DNA of 64,000 nt from Ancylobacter novellus (GCA_003241695.1 QFPN01000001.1:124001-188000); one strand, 5' to 3'; positions 14,700 to 23,913 are shown, counted from the stretch's first letter. The notes: a model not told the origin generated them from the letters alone. A program made the numbers and translations.

Positions 14700-17680
14700 G
14701 CCCGCAGGCGCTTGTGCTCCTGGTCGCCGCGGCGGGCGTCCCCGGCCTCGCGACCGCGACCGGGCTCACCGCGCTCGGATCGGCGCTTGCCGGCGCAATC
14801 AGCCTCGGGATCACCTTCGGTCTCGGCGCGATCTTCCGGAAAGACCCGCCAAAGCCCAAAGCCCAGAAGGCGGTGGTGCGGCAGGACGTGCCGGTCCGGT
14901 CGAAGCATTACGGCCGGCTGCGGGTCGGCTCGAAATGGCTCACGCTGGAGACGATCAAGGGAGACCTGTACCACATACCCTACTTCGGCCAAGGGCCATG
15001 GGACGGCGTCGAGCAGCACTACGCCGACGACCGCTATGTCGAGCTGAACCCGGACGGCACGGCGGCGGGCGGCGCGCTCAACAACCCTTATGTCGATCTC
15101 GACGGCGACAATCATCTTACGCTGAAGATAAAGCTCGGGACCGAAGACCAGACGGCCTTTCCCGAGATGATCGCGCTGGCGCCGACGATCTATACGTCGG
15201 CGCATCGCTGCCGCGGCATGGTGGTCGGTTTTTTCCGTCAGGGCATGACGTCGGACAAGTCGTTCGGCAAGGTCTGGCCGAACCGCTACGGGCAGATCAC
15301 CCTTGTCGCGCGGGCCTGTCCGGTGTTCGACCCGCGCGTCGGCTCCTATCGATGGTCCGACCCCGACGATGCGACCAAGAACCCTGGCCGCAACCTGCCG
15401 CTCATCCTGCGCGAGTACCTGACCGATCCGGACGGCGCGCAGATCGACGCCGCCTATGTCGAGGATGATCCGGCGGAGTATGGCAATTTCTGCTTTGCGG
15501 CCGACTATGCCGACGAGATCATCGCGACAAAGGGCGGCGGCTCGACGCAGCGTTATTACGGGCAGTTCTCATACGACTTCGACATGGAGCCGGGCGACAA
15601 CGTCAAGCGGCTGCTGCAGGCCTTCGCCGGACGGCTGTTCCTCAAGCCGAACGGCAAGATCGGCGTCTGGCCGGGCAAGTGGATCGAGCCCGAGATCCAT
15701 ATCACCGAAGAGCATCTGACCTTCTACGATCTCGACGACCGGTCCGGCCCGCTGCGCGACGCCAACGAAGTCGTCGTCAAGTACACGAAGCCGGCCAGCC
15801 GCTACGGCGAGGCGACGTCCGACCCGTGGCGCGACGAAGACGACATTTCCGACATGGGGCTGATCAAGAACGTCCCGATCGACGCCTACGAGATCCAGAA
15901 CCACAACCACGCGCGCCGCATCGCCAAGATCACGGCCCGCCGCGGCGCCCCACGCTGGCAGGGGCAGATCCGCACGACCCTGTTCGGCATGCAGTGCTGG
16001 GATCAGTGGACGGTCCGGCTGACGATCGAGGAGCTCGACATCGTCGCCGAGAGCTTCGAGATCACCGCAATCTCGCTCGACGACGAGCAGATGGAAGTCA
16101 CGATGACGATCGCCTCGCTCGACGCCGAGGCCTTCGCGTTCGATCCGGAGACGGAGGAAGGAACCGAGCCGGTCGACCCGCAGGACCTCGACCCGCAGGA
16201 CACGCCGGAGCCGGTGAACTTCGAGGCCCATTGCGAGCAGCGCAAGCTGTCGACCGGCGCGTCGGTCGCGGTGCTGGTCGCGTCCTGGGAGGAAGACCCG
16301 AACTACGAGGGCAAGGCGCGGCGGCTGGAGCCGCAATGCGAATACTCGCTTGCCGACGCGGACCGCTGGTATCCGATGGCGATCGCCTATGACCACCTCA
16401 ACGCCGAGAGCGGCCCGGTGGCCGAGCGCGACGAGGCCGGAAACCTGCTGCGCTACGACGTCCAGATGCGCTGGACGCTCCCGTCCGGCACGCCGGGCAA
16501 CTGGGCCGTCGAAGAGAACATTCCGGCGATCTCCGACGCCTCGCCGCCGTCGCCGCCGGAGGACGTGTTCGCCGAGATCTCGGGCGCGCAGGTGCGCTAC
16601 GGCGCGACGACGGGCGACAGCGCGAACACGGCGAGCATCGAATTCCGCGACGGCGCGAGCTTCGCCGGCGCGACCCCGCTGCTCAAGCGCAACGCCGGGC
16701 CGAACCAGCCGATCTCGAAGCGGGCCGCGCTCGCCATGGGCCTCCACCGGATCTGGGCCGAGACCGCGAACGGCTCGGGCGTCGCGTCCGGCGCGCCGAT
16801 CTCGGCCTCGATCGAGGTGCTGGGCGGCGACTACGACTTCGCGGCCGACGTCTCTTCTGGGCCGGCGCTCACGATCTCGGGCGGCGCGAACGGCCGCGTG
16901 CAGGATATCGCCGGCGCATGGTCGGCGGGTCGGCGCTCGGACAAGGGCCGGCTGATCGAGCCCGCATCGACCAACGTCGTCCGCAACAGCGTCGCGGCCG
17001 GCGCGGCCTCGGGTTCGCCCGGCACGCCGCCGACCAACTGGTCGACGACCAATTTCGGCGGCCTGACGCGCACGATCACGGTCGGGAGCGGATATGTCGA
17101 CATCCGCTGGGTCGGGACCGCGTCGAACACGGTCAACCGGCTGTTCTTCGACGCCGGCGGGATCGCTGCTGCGGCGGTCGGCGAGGCCTGGAGCGCAAGC
17201 CTCGACGTCGCGCTCATCGCCGGAAGCCTCGGGCCGGTCGGCAGCGTCCGCCTCCTGGTCGCGCAATACAGCGGCGGCGGCTCGGTGCTCTCCGTCCTGC
17301 AGGGGCCAGAGCTGAAGGCCTCGCTCGACGCGACCCTGCGGCGCTGGTCCGCGCCGGTGACGCTCGACCAGGCGACGGTCGCGTCCGTGGCCCCGGCCTT
17401 CCTGTTCAACATGCCGGGCAATCCGGCGGTCGACTTCACGCTGCGGTTCCGCCAGCCGCAGCTCGAAAAGGCCGCCGTGGCCAGCTCGATCATCGAGACC
17501 GCCGGCGCGGCCGTGACGCGAACGGCCGACGACGTCTCGCTCACCCTGCCCGCCGGCGTCTCGACGATGATCTTCACCTTCGACGACGCGAGCGAACAGA
17601 GCGTCGCGGTCTCGGCCGGGGCCTATGCGGTCCCGACGACGCTGAACCGCAAGCAGATCCGGCGCATGCGGTTCTACTGA
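14696..17680 (+). CDS. Tail hub / host-specificity (tip attachment) protein with C-terminal jelly-roll-like domain
   Basis: A 994-residue protein starting at GTG, overlapping the DUF6950 gene by 4 bases. The hydrophobic Ala/Gly-rich N-terminus (residues 3-43) is common in lambda gpJ-type tip proteins. The following hub body includes LRVGSKWLTLETIKGDLYHIPYFGQGPWDGVEQ and GVWPGKWIEPEIHITEEHL. From about residue 502 there are fibronectin-type-III-like segments, then at about 711-994 a Gly/Ser/Thr-rich domain with TNVVRNS and AAVASSIIETAGAAVTRTADDV, a pattern typical of carbohydrate-binding jelly-roll modules of phage adsorption proteins. It probably initiates tail assembly and host recognition. 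Confidence 0.8.
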   Translation: MSPQALVLLVAAAGVPGLATATGLTALGSALAGAISLGITFGLGAIFRKDPPKPKAQKAVVRQDVPVRSKHYGRLRVGSKWLTLETIKGDLYHIPYFGQGPWDGVEQHYADDRYVELNPDGTAAGGALNNPYVDLDGDNHLTLKIKLGTEDQTAFPEMIALAPTIYTSAHRCRGMVVGFFRQGMTSDKSFGKVWPNRYGQITLVARACPVFDPRVGSYRWSDPDDATKNPGRNLPLILREYLTDPDGAQIDAAYVEDDPAEYGNFCFAADYADEIIATKGGGSTQRYYGQFSYDFDMEPGDNVKRLLQAFAGRLFLKPNGKIGVWPGKWIEPEIHITEEHLTFYDLDDRSGPLRDANEVVVKYTKPASRYGEATSDPWRDEDDISDMGLIKNVPIDAYEIQNHNHARRIAKITARRGAPRWQGQIRTTLFGMQCWDQWTVRLTIEELDIVAESFEITAISLDDEQMEVTMTIASLDAEAFAFDPETEEGTEPVDPQDLDPQDTPEPVNFEAHCEQRKLSTGASVAVLVASWEEDPNYEGKARRLEPQCEYSLADADRWYPMAIAYDHLNAESGPVAERDEAGNLLRYDVQMRWTLPSGTPGNWAVEENIPAISDASPPSPPEDVFAEISGAQVRYGATTGDSANTASIEFRDGASFAGATPLLKRNAGPNQPISKRAALAMGLHRIWAETANGSGVASGAPISASIEVLGGDYDFAADVSSGPALTISGGANGRVQDIAGAWSAGRRSDKGRLIEPASTNVVRNSVAAGAASGSPGTPPTNWSTTNFGGLTRTITVGSGYVDIRWVGTASNTVNRLFFDAGGIAAAAVGEAWSASLDVALIAGSLGPVGSVRLLVAQYSGGGSVLSVLQGPELKASLDATLRRWSAPVTLDQATVASVAPAFLFNMPGNPAVDFTLRFRQPQLEKAAVASSIIETAGAAVTRTADDVSLTLPAGVSTMIFTFDDASEQSVAVSAGAYAVPTTLNRKQIRRMRFY

Positions 17681-17778
17681 GCCGCCTCGCCGTCTCCCCC
17701 GAGCATCGCCGCCGCATCCCGACCGTCCGCGCGCTTTTCCGCGGAGCGGCGCCCTTTCCCTCGACTGACGAGCCGCCC

Positions 17779-18135
17779 ATGCCGATGGACCTGCCGCCCG
17801 AGACGCGCCGGCTCGGCGAAGACTGGGTCGAGACCGCCGAATTGCGCCCGTCCGGTCTCGACGACGTCGTCGACCTGGTCGGGCTCGTGGTCTCGGCCGA
17901 GCTGCGCGACGCCTACCGGCCGGAGGCCGCGCCCGCGCTTCAAGGCTCGACCGCCGGCGCGTTCGTGATCTTCGGCGACCGCACGGCGGACGGGCGGGTG
18001 CCCGTCATCGTGCGCGCGCCTGCCGCGCTCGTCTCCGAGCGCCTCGCCGAAGGCGATTACCGCTTCGACCTCATCGCCGCCCGCGACGGCCTGACGCTCA
18101 CATGGGCGTCGGGCCTGCGCCGTTTCCGGAGCTGA
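17779..18135 (+). CDS. Small tail-tip associated protein of unknown function
   Basis: A 118-residue protein beginning at ATG 17779 (MPMDLPPETRRLGEDWVETAELRPSGLDDVVDLVGLVVSAELRDAY). The frame is open much further upstream but that part overlaps the hub gene and is not protein-like. Residues AGAFVIFGDRTADGRVPVIVRAPAALVSERLAEGDYRFDLIAARDG look like a compact alpha/beta domain. It sits between hub and fibre genes with a 4-base gap to the fibre; a connector or fibre-assembly role is plausible but unproven. Confidence 0.65.
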   Translation: MPMDLPPETRRLGEDWVETAELRPSGLDDVVDLVGLVVSAELRDAYRPEAAPALQGSTAGAFVIFGDRTADGRVPVIVRAPAALVSERLAEGDYRFDLIAARDGLTLTWASGLRRFRS

Positions 18136-18139
18136 TCTC

Positions 18140-20368
18140 ATGAACATTGTCGGAAGCGCAGGTTCGCCCGGCCCTGCGGGCGTCACCTGGCGCAAGACCT
18201 ACGAGCCGGGCGACAGCGTCGACCCGCGCTCGGTCGTCAGTCTCGGCGGCAAGCTGTGGTTCGCCAAGCGCGCGACGGCGTCGACGCCGGGCGAAGCCGG
18301 GTCGGAAGCCGATTGGGACGAGTTCATCGACTTCACCGCGGCGTCCGAGGCGGCCGAGGGTGCGACCGAAGCGGCGGCTGTCGCGCAGTCGGCGGCGGAA
18401 CAGGCCGCGGCCGACCGCGTCGCGACCGACGAGGCCCGCGGGCTCACGGCGGCGGACCGGCAGGCGACGCAGGCGGACCGGACGGCGGTTTCGGCCGACC
18501 GCGCCCTCACGGTAACGGCGCGGTCGGCGGCCGAGGCCGCGCGCGACGGGGCGGTGCTGGTCTCCGCCACGGGCGCGCTGCCCTTCGCCACGCTGAACGA
18601 TTTCAAGGCGACCGCCTATCTGGTCGGCCAGATCTCGTCGGGGCTCGACGCCGGGCTCTGGACGCGGCCCGACACGGCGACGGAGCCGACCAGGGTGTCG
18701 ACCGCGACGATCCCGGCGCTCGACAACCGGCTCAACGTCGTCGAGCCCACGGTCGCGACCCTCAAGCAGACCGAAAAGACGCTGCCCTTCGTCGGCTTCG
18801 CCGAATATTCGGCGTCCGCGACCAAGCATCCGCTCGTCGTCGACACGAACAAGCGCATGCACGGCTACTGGGACCAGCGCATCGGTAAGCTCGTCTACAA
18901 TCTCGATCTTTCCGTTTTCCCGTTCTTCCGCTCGGCGCAGCTCTCGCGCGAGGTCGACGTCGCCGGGTCGCGCTACTTTCCGCTCGCGGTGCTCGAAAGC
19001 GGTCGGCTCGCGATCTCCTACGACATGGTCGACAACACGATCGTGATCCCGAGCCTTCGGACCGACAGCGCGATCGGCGGCGGCGCTTCGGTCGGCGGCG
19101 GCTCGTTCGACGTCGCGCTGCCGCCCGATCTCGACTTCGGCGTCTACGACGCCGTCACGTCGCTGTGGATGATCCCGCTGATCGGCCAGTCGACGACCGA
19201 GGGCTCGAAGGGCGATCCGCCTTTCTCGGACGCGCAGCCGTTCAGCAACCTGAGCTGGCCGCAGGGGCCGAAGACGCGCAAGACCGGCAACGGCTATGGC
19301 GGCGACAACAATCTCGACCCCATGGTCGCGGTCGCGCCGCTCGCCGAGAAGAACGTCGAGACCGTCTGTTCGGGCGCGCTCAACACGCTGGTCGACCTCG
19401 CTTGGCGGCGCAAGGGTATCGCGCCGGCGTCGTTTCCGCTGTTCGGCGCGACCTGCGGGCGCGGCGGCACGGGCATCGATCTGTTCCAGTTCGACGCTCC
19501 GCTGGAAAGCGGCCGGACGCAGCGTCTGTCTCAGATCCTGATGGACACGGTCACGGGGCTCGACGCGATCGAGAGCCGCGACCTGGTCGCGCCGGTGTTC
19601 CTCGACAATCACGGCGAGTTCGACAAGCTGATGCCGAAGGCCGAATACAAGGCCAAGAAGCGGCGCTACTTCGACCAGATCGGCGCGTACCTCGCGGCGA
19701 CGATCGGCCAGACCAGGCGCCCGCATTTCGTCATGTGTCAGCCCGGCGAAGGGATCACGGCGGGCGACGGCGGCCCGGCGCAGGCCATGTACGAGCTGTC
19801 GATGGAGCATGACGACTGTCATCTGCTCGGCGGGAAGTATCACCAGCCCGACGCGGACTTCACGCACCTCATCAATCACGGCTATCGCCGGCTCTCGGTC
19901 GAGTTCGGCTACAGCCTCTATGACCTGCTCGTCGATCGGATCTTCCCGCGGCGCTGCAAGATGGTCTCGGCGACCTGGAACGGGTTCCAGATCGTGACGC
20001 GCTGGGAAGTCCGGAAGGCCCCGCTCCAGTTCGACGTCACGACGCTGAACCCGGCGACCGACATGGGCCTCAGGCTCGTGACGGCGGCCGGCGTCCAGAT
20101 CCCGTTCACGTCGCAGCCGACGATCGGGAACGACGGCGTCACCATGTACCACTCCGTCGCCGCGGAGCCGCCCGCCGGCGCGATCATGCGCTGCGGCTTC
20201 GACTATCGCGCGAGCGGCGTCCGCTTCACGCAGGGCGCGTCGACCAACATCCGCGACAGCACCGAGGAAGCCTTCGTCTACCTCGATAACAATGACGTTC
20301 TTCAGCAGAACGTCATGCGGTGCTGGGCGGCGCATTGCATGGTCCCGGTCGTCAAGAGCGTCTACTGA
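18140..20368 (+). CDS. Tail fibre/spike with SGNH-hydrolase-like esterase domain
   Basis: A 742-residue protein. It has one short collagen-like turn (GSAGSPGPAG), a domain with KTYEPGDSVDPRSVVSLGGKLWFA, and an Ala/Asp-rich coiled coil at about residues 75-140, then a large C-terminal receptor-binding part. Within it, LIGQSTTEG (Ser351), the CSGALN and GATCGRGGTG blocks, FLDNHGEFD, and D573-F-T-H576 match the block order of SGNH/GDSL esterases, where Ser, Asp and His are catalytic. It may deacetylate a capsule or O-antigen receptor. The SGNH call rests on motifs; no fold test was possible. Confidence 0.78.
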   Translation: MNIVGSAGSPGPAGVTWRKTYEPGDSVDPRSVVSLGGKLWFAKRATASTPGEAGSEADWDEFIDFTAASEAAEGATEAAAVAQSAAEQAAADRVATDEARGLTAADRQATQADRTAVSADRALTVTARSAAEAARDGAVLVSATGALPFATLNDFKATAYLVGQISSGLDAGLWTRPDTATEPTRVSTATIPALDNRLNVVEPTVATLKQTEKTLPFVGFAEYSASATKHPLVVDTNKRMHGYWDQRIGKLVYNLDLSVFPFFRSAQLSREVDVAGSRYFPLAVLESGRLAISYDMVDNTIVIPSLRTDSAIGGGASVGGGSFDVALPPDLDFGVYDAVTSLWMIPLIGQSTTEGSKGDPPFSDAQPFSNLSWPQGPKTRKTGNGYGGDNNLDPMVAVAPLAEKNVETVCSGALNTLVDLAWRRKGIAPASFPLFGATCGRGGTGIDLFQFDAPLESGRTQRLSQILMDTVTGLDAIESRDLVAPVFLDNHGEFDKLMPKAEYKAKKRRYFDQIGAYLAATIGQTRRPHFVMCQPGEGITAGDGGPAQAMYELSMEHDDCHLLGGKYHQPDADFTHLINHGYRRLSVEFGYSLYDLLVDRIFPRRCKMVSATWNGFQIVTRWEVRKAPLQFDVTTLNPATDMGLRLVTAAGVQIPFTSQPTIGNDGVTMYHSVAAEPPAGAIMRCGFDYRASGVRFTQGASTNIRDSTEEAFVYLDNNDVLQQNVMRCWAAHCMVPVVKSVY

Positions 20369-20422
20369 CGCCCGTTCTCGGCCGACCTTCCGTTCCTCTT
20401 CGCCTTTACACAGGGGCTTTCC

Positions 20423-21253
20423 ATGACGCTGAAGACGCAGGTCCAGCTGATCCCGACGACCTATGACAATCCCGCCTGGCCGCTGGTCGATGGCGTGGTC
20501 GGCTCCGCGCTGCCGGGCGGGGCGGAGGCCGAGGCCTCCGGCCATTTCGTGTTCGGCGGCGACGCGGCGAGCCTCGTCTCGCTGACGAGCCCGTCGGTCG
20601 CGCTGACGCCGGCCTCGCCCACGAGCGGGCCGCCGGCCTTCGACACGGTCGCGCCCGGCTCCATGACGATCTCGTCGGCCGGCCGGCACGGGCTCTACAC
20701 GCCGTTTCGCGACGCGGCCTATGGCGAGGGCACGGTCGCGCTCTGCCTGCGCCACGAAGATCTCGCCGGGTCCAAGATCGCCTGGGGGACGGCCACGACT
20801 GTCAACGGCGACGGCGGCCAAATGGGCTTTCTGGCGAACAGCGCCGAGGCCGGCAACGCGACCGCGTTCCTGTCTCGCGGCTCGGCGGCGCAGCTGCGCA
20901 GCGAAGCCGCCGGCTTCACGACCGGGCTCGCCGAGGGCGACCCCTATATCCAGATGTGGTCTTGGGACAACGCCCATGGCATCGCGATGTATTGTCCGGG
21001 CTCGAAGAAGCGCGGCGGCCCGAACGACTATCTCGCCGACAGCGCGCCGCGAACCTACTTGCCGTCGACCGACAACAAGCTGATCGCGCTCGGCAACATC
21101 TACTATCAGCAGTCGTCCTGGCAGGGCGGCGTCACGCTGTTCGAGGCCGTGTTCTTTCCCTGGCGGATGACGCTGGCCGAAATGATCGCGCTCAAGGGCC
21201 GCATCGTCGGCCGCCAGGCCGATCGCCCGACGCCGGTGACGGTGAAGGCCTGA
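20423..21253 (+). CDS. Phage tail-associated protein, beta-rich, unknown function
   Basis: A 276-residue protein following the fibre by 54 bases, with AGGGG before the ATG. It is rich in beta-forming and small residues (GAEAEASGHFVFGGDAASLVSLTSPSVALTPAS) and contains YIQMWSWDNAHGIAMYCPGSKKRGGP and VTLFEAVFFPWRMTLAEMIALKGRI; the last segment resembles the closing strand and helix of concanavalin-like (LamG) phage adsorption domains. A second receptor-binding or fibre-cap protein is possible. Rho-independent terminator follows 29 bases later. Confidence 0.65.
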   Translation: MTLKTQVQLIPTTYDNPAWPLVDGVVGSALPGGAEAEASGHFVFGGDAASLVSLTSPSVALTPASPTSGPPAFDTVAPGSMTISSAGRHGLYTPFRDAAYGEGTVALCLRHEDLAGSKIAWGTATTVNGDGGQMGFLANSAEAGNATAFLSRGSAAQLRSEAAGFTTGLAEGDPYIQMWSWDNAHGIAMYCPGSKKRGGPNDYLADSAPRTYLPSTDNKLIALGNIYYQQSSWQGGVTLFEAVFFPWRMTLAEMIALKGRIVGRQADRPTPVTVKA

Positions 21254-21281
21254 CCCTCCCGCCGCATCGCTGACCTGACCC

Positions 21282-21303
21282 GCCGCCTCCGAGGCGGCTT
21301 TTT
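21282..21303 (+). terminator. Rho-independent terminator of the tail operon
   Basis: GCCGCC and GGCGGC form a 6-bp stem with a five-base loop (TCCGA), followed by TTTTT at 21299-21303. It lies between the last tail gene and the endolysin gene, so it would separate the structural transcript from the lysis genes or attenuate it. Confidence 0.8.
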
Positions 21304-21321
21304 CGTTTCTGGAGAAGACCC

Positions 21322-22002
21322 ATGACCGTGCTGGACATCCAGCTGCGACTGAAGGCGCTCGGCTTCGATCCGGGGCCGCTCGACGGCGCGTGGGGGCCGC
21401 GGACGCGCGCCGCCGTGATCGCTTTCCAGCGATCCGTGAACCTCGTGCAGGACGGGATCGTCGGGCCGAAGACGGTCGCGGCCTTCAACGCGCAAGGCAG
21501 CGGCGCCCCGAAGGCGACGGTCGGCGAGCCGATCTGGGTGCAGGAAGGCCGCCGCAAGCTCGGGCTGCACGAGAGCAACCCGGCGCTCAAGGCGTGGCTC
21601 AAGTCAGACGGCCGCACGCTCGGCGATCCGGAACTGCTCCCGTGGTGCGGTGACTTCGTCGAGACCTGCATTCGCCTCGCACTCCCGAACGAGCCGGTCC
21701 CGACGAACCCCTACCTCGCCCGGAACTGGCTGCAGTTCGGCGTGTCGTGTCCCGAGCCGGTCGTCGGCGCTGTCGCCGTGTTCTGGCGTGGATCGAAGAC
21801 CGGAACGTCCGGCCATGTCGGCTTCGTGGTCGGCCAGGACGCGACCTACCTGTCGATCCTCGGCGGCAACCAGTCGAACACGATCAGCGTGAGCCGGATC
21901 GCGAAGTCGCGGCTTCTTGGCCTGCGCTGGCCGAAGACGTCGCCGCTCATCGTCGCCGCCATGGGCGAAGCGACGGGCGTCATCACCGAAAACGAGATTT
22001 GA
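21322..22002 (+). CDS. Endolysin: peptidoglycan-binding domain plus TIGR02594/CHAP-like peptidase
   Basis: A 226-residue lysis enzyme. Residues 1-60 are a PG_binding_1 domain (IQLRLKALGFDPGPLDGAWGPRTRAAVIAFQ...DGIVGPKTVAAF). The catalytic part matches the TIGR02594 family: PWCGDFVETCIRLAL with nucleophile Cys109, GHVGFVVG with His165, and LGGNQSNTISVSRI. GGAGAAG precedes the ATG. The order endolysin then holin, directly after the tail terminator, fits a lysis module. There is no signal peptide, so export would need the holin. Confidence 0.88.
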   Translation: MTVLDIQLRLKALGFDPGPLDGAWGPRTRAAVIAFQRSVNLVQDGIVGPKTVAAFNAQGSGAPKATVGEPIWVQEGRRKLGLHESNPALKAWLKSDGRTLGDPELLPWCGDFVETCIRLALPNEPVPTNPYLARNWLQFGVSCPEPVVGAVAVFWRGSKTGTSGHVGFVVGQDATYLSILGGNQSNTISVSRIAKSRLLGLRWPKTSPLIVAAMGEATGVITENEI

Positions 22003-22005
22003 TCC

Positions 22006-22341
22006 ATGACCAAGGCCATCACGAAGCCGACGCTCGCCGACGCCGTCGAGAGCGCCGTTCGCGCCCTGCCGGCGGACGCCCCGCCGTCCGACGTCGCCCG
22101 CCGCGTCGTGACCGATCCGGCCATCGCGCCGGCGCTGCAGCCGGTGTCGCGGCTCAAGAGCGAGACGCTCCAAGGCGTGTTCGTGGCCGCGCTCGCGCCG
22201 TTGGTACTCGTCGTCGCCCGCAAGCTCGGCGTCCCGATCGCCGAGGGCGACGGCGCGATCATCGCCACGTCGCTCGTCTCGATCGTCGCGGGCCTTTGGG
22301 CCTGGTACGGCCGCGAGACCACGACCCGTCCGCTGGCCTGA
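22006..22341 (+). CDS. Putative holin
   Basis: A 111-residue protein starting 3 bases after the endolysin stop. The N-terminal half is soluble and acidic; two hydrophobic segments follow (VFVAALAPLVLVVARKLG and IIATSLVSIVAGLWAWYG), separated by a short loop. Two-helix membrane proteins next to an endolysin are usually holins. No named holin family is recognised. Confidence 0.65.
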   Translation: MTKAITKPTLADAVESAVRALPADAPPSDVARRVVTDPAIAPALQPVSRLKSETLQGVFVAALAPLVLVVARKLGVPIAEGDGAIIATSLVSIVAGLWAWYGRETTTRPLA

Positions 22342-22380
22342 CCGGTTACGACCGACCGCATGCGCAGGACGAGGTGACAG

Positions 22381-23112
22381 GTGACGGAGACCACGATGCC
22401 AAATGGTCGATCCCCCACGACATCGGAAAGCGTCGAGCTCGTCTCGCAGCGGGTTTCGCAGCTCTCCGACCAGGTGAGCACGCTCGCCCGGTCGTTTGAC
22501 GGATTTGCCGCCAAGGTCGACCATCGCCTGACCTCGACGGATGACCGGATCGCGACGCAGGTTTCCACCTTGCGAAGCGAGATGGCGGACGCCCAGGTGC
22601 AAGCGGCGAAATCTCGGATCCCGCAATGGCAGGTGATCGCGTCCGTGCTCGCGTCCTGCGGCGGCATGGGCGTCCTTATCGTCGGGGCGCTTTGGACGGC
22701 TGGCATCAGCCCGATCAAGGAGGCAATCGAAAAGCAGACGACCACGGTCGACCGACTCGTCGAGAGGGTGAGCGCGGACAAGGACCGGGCCCGCGATCTG
22801 TTCGTGACGCGCGACGATATGGAGTACCGCCTCACCGTCTCGGGCAAGCGCCGCGACGAGCAATATCTCGAGCTGAAGGAAAAGGTCGCGGAGCTTGAGA
22901 AGCGCGCTCGGGAGGATGCGGCGAAGATCGTGCCGCGCGGCGAGCATGAACGGGTCTGGCAGTCGGAGGCGGCGGCCGACCTCGCGCTGCAGCGGCAGAT
23001 CGACGACATCAAGCAGGCGCAGGGATCAACATACGGCGTCCGCGACGTTATCCAGCGTCTTGAGAAGCAGGTGGAGGATCTGAGGGATCAGGCGCGACGG
23101 GCGGGATCGTAG
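22381..23112 (+). CDS. Membrane protein with flanking coiled coils, lysis-module associated
   Basis: A 243-residue protein starting at GTG (ATG 22396 is an alternative). It has an N-terminal coiled coil (VSQLSDQVSTLARSFDGFAAKVDHRL), one hydrophobic segment (VIASVLASCGGMGVLIVGALWTAGI, about 83-107) and a long C-terminal coiled coil rich in Glu/Lys/Arg ending QRLEKQVEDLRDQARRAGS. The layout could suit a spanin-like or structural role, but there is no lipobox or Rz/Rz1 pair. Function not recognised. Confidence 0.65.
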   Translation: MTETTMPNGRSPTTSESVELVSQRVSQLSDQVSTLARSFDGFAAKVDHRLTSTDDRIATQVSTLRSEMADAQVQAAKSRIPQWQVIASVLASCGGMGVLIVGALWTAGISPIKEAIEKQTTTVDRLVERVSADKDRARDLFVTRDDMEYRLTVSGKRRDEQYLELKEKVAELEKRAREDAAKIVPRGEHERVWQSEAAADLALQRQIDDIKQAQGSTYGVRDVIQRLEKQVEDLRDQARRAGS

Positions 23113-23162
23113 GCCGCGCGAGCGACATGTTCGAGTGCCGGGTGCGGTAACGTAATTAATAT

Positions 23163-23726
23163 TTACGTGGCTTGCGGAAAACCGATTACAATCCGATTCT
23201 TATCTTCCTCGAATATAATTCCCCTAACCGGATGTCCGAATATAACTTGGTTTGGCATCGTCGATTCTATATCGAACCCATTATCTCTCAGGAATATAAG
23301 TATTTCCGTAGCAAATGTAATTGACTCGGGGTCTCCCATCATTGCATCCACAGACACTTTCCGATCTTTCGGTATGGCGTCTAGGATTTCCGCCTTAAAC
23401 TCCGGAGTTAGAGTTCTTTGTTTTGGTGCCTCATGATAGTTTTGCTGACCGTAATTGCTGCCGTAATTGAATATTCCCTTTTTTTCGCCATTGGAAGTCA
23501 TCGCTAGAATCCCTTCCTGATTGGTGAGGTGCCAAGTAAAATACCATATGATAGCAGCCAATACCGCGATTATAACTGCTAGTATCCAGTTCTGAAGTAG
23601 GAAAGAAATAATTGGTTCAACGATGGATCTCAATCGATCTGACACCGCAGATGCCGTGAGCACAAGCGCGATACCGGCGGCAAAGCCACCCGGTATCCAC
23701 GTGACAAATTTGTGCGTTCGCGACAT
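23163..23726 (-). CDS. AT-richer two-helix membrane protein with cytoplasmic domain (moron candidate)
   Basis: A 187-residue protein on the opposite strand to the lysis genes, visibly less GC-rich than its neighbours. Hydrophobic segments at about residues 12-30 and 45-66 are followed by a linker GIFNYGSNYGQQNYHEAPK and a C-terminal domain LTPEFKAEILDAIPKDRKVSVDAMMGDPESITFATEILIFLRDNGFDIE. The NYGSNYGQQ-type linker occurs in membrane-anchored small proteins of bacteria, but I cannot name the family. A promoter placing transcription start at or next to the ATG, with no Shine-Dalgarno, suggests leaderless expression in the lysogen. Host-fitness or exclusion role is inference. Confidence 0.75.
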   Translation of the reverse strand: MSRTHKFVTWIPGGFAAGIALVLTASAVSDRLRSIVEPIISFLLQNWILAVIIAVLAAIIWYFTWHLTNQEGILAMTSNGEKKGIFNYGSNYGQQNYHEAPKQRTLTPEFKAEILDAIPKDRKVSVDAMMGDPESITFATEILIFLRDNGFDIESTMPNQVIFGHPVRGIIFEEDKNRIVIGFPQAT

Positions 23727-23732
23727 GCCAAG

Positions 23733-23760
23733 ACATTATCGCTGAAACTAAAGCTTGCAA
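23733..23760 (-). promoter_or_regulatory. Predicted sigma70 promoter for leaderless expression of the 23163-23726 gene
   Basis: On the minus strand a -35-like TTGCAA (23755-23760) and a -10-like TAATGT (23733-23738) are separated by 16 bases. A start of transcription about 7 bases downstream would fall at the ATG (23726). No Shine-Dalgarno sequence precedes the ATG. Leaderless mRNAs are known for phage maintenance genes such as lambda cI. Confidence 0.45.
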
Positions 23761-23913
23761 GATACGTAATCGCCAGCATGCCGGATTATTGGCGCATATG
23801 ATACCGGGGCCGGTTCTGCGTACTGGCCGTTGTAGCGTTTCGGTGCCTCACCCGCCCCCCTTGTTCTCATTTTGTTCTCATGGAATCGATGTCGCTTAAC
23901 CGGAGCGACGATC

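Noticed and set aside
18098..20977. A 959-codon open frame on the minus strand opposite the tail fibre
   Set aside because: It is a GC-codon shadow: very rich in Arg/Ala/Gly, no ribosome binding site, and directly opposite well-supported phage genes. The same applies to 3848-5593, 10956-12659 and 15569-17266 on the minus strand.
1..23112. Gene transfer agent instead of prophage
   Set aside because: The tip gene order and gp12-15-like set recall Rhodobacter GTA, but there are an endolysin, a holin, a large receptor-binding fibre, a toxin-bearing portal and accessory genes ending at a tRNA.
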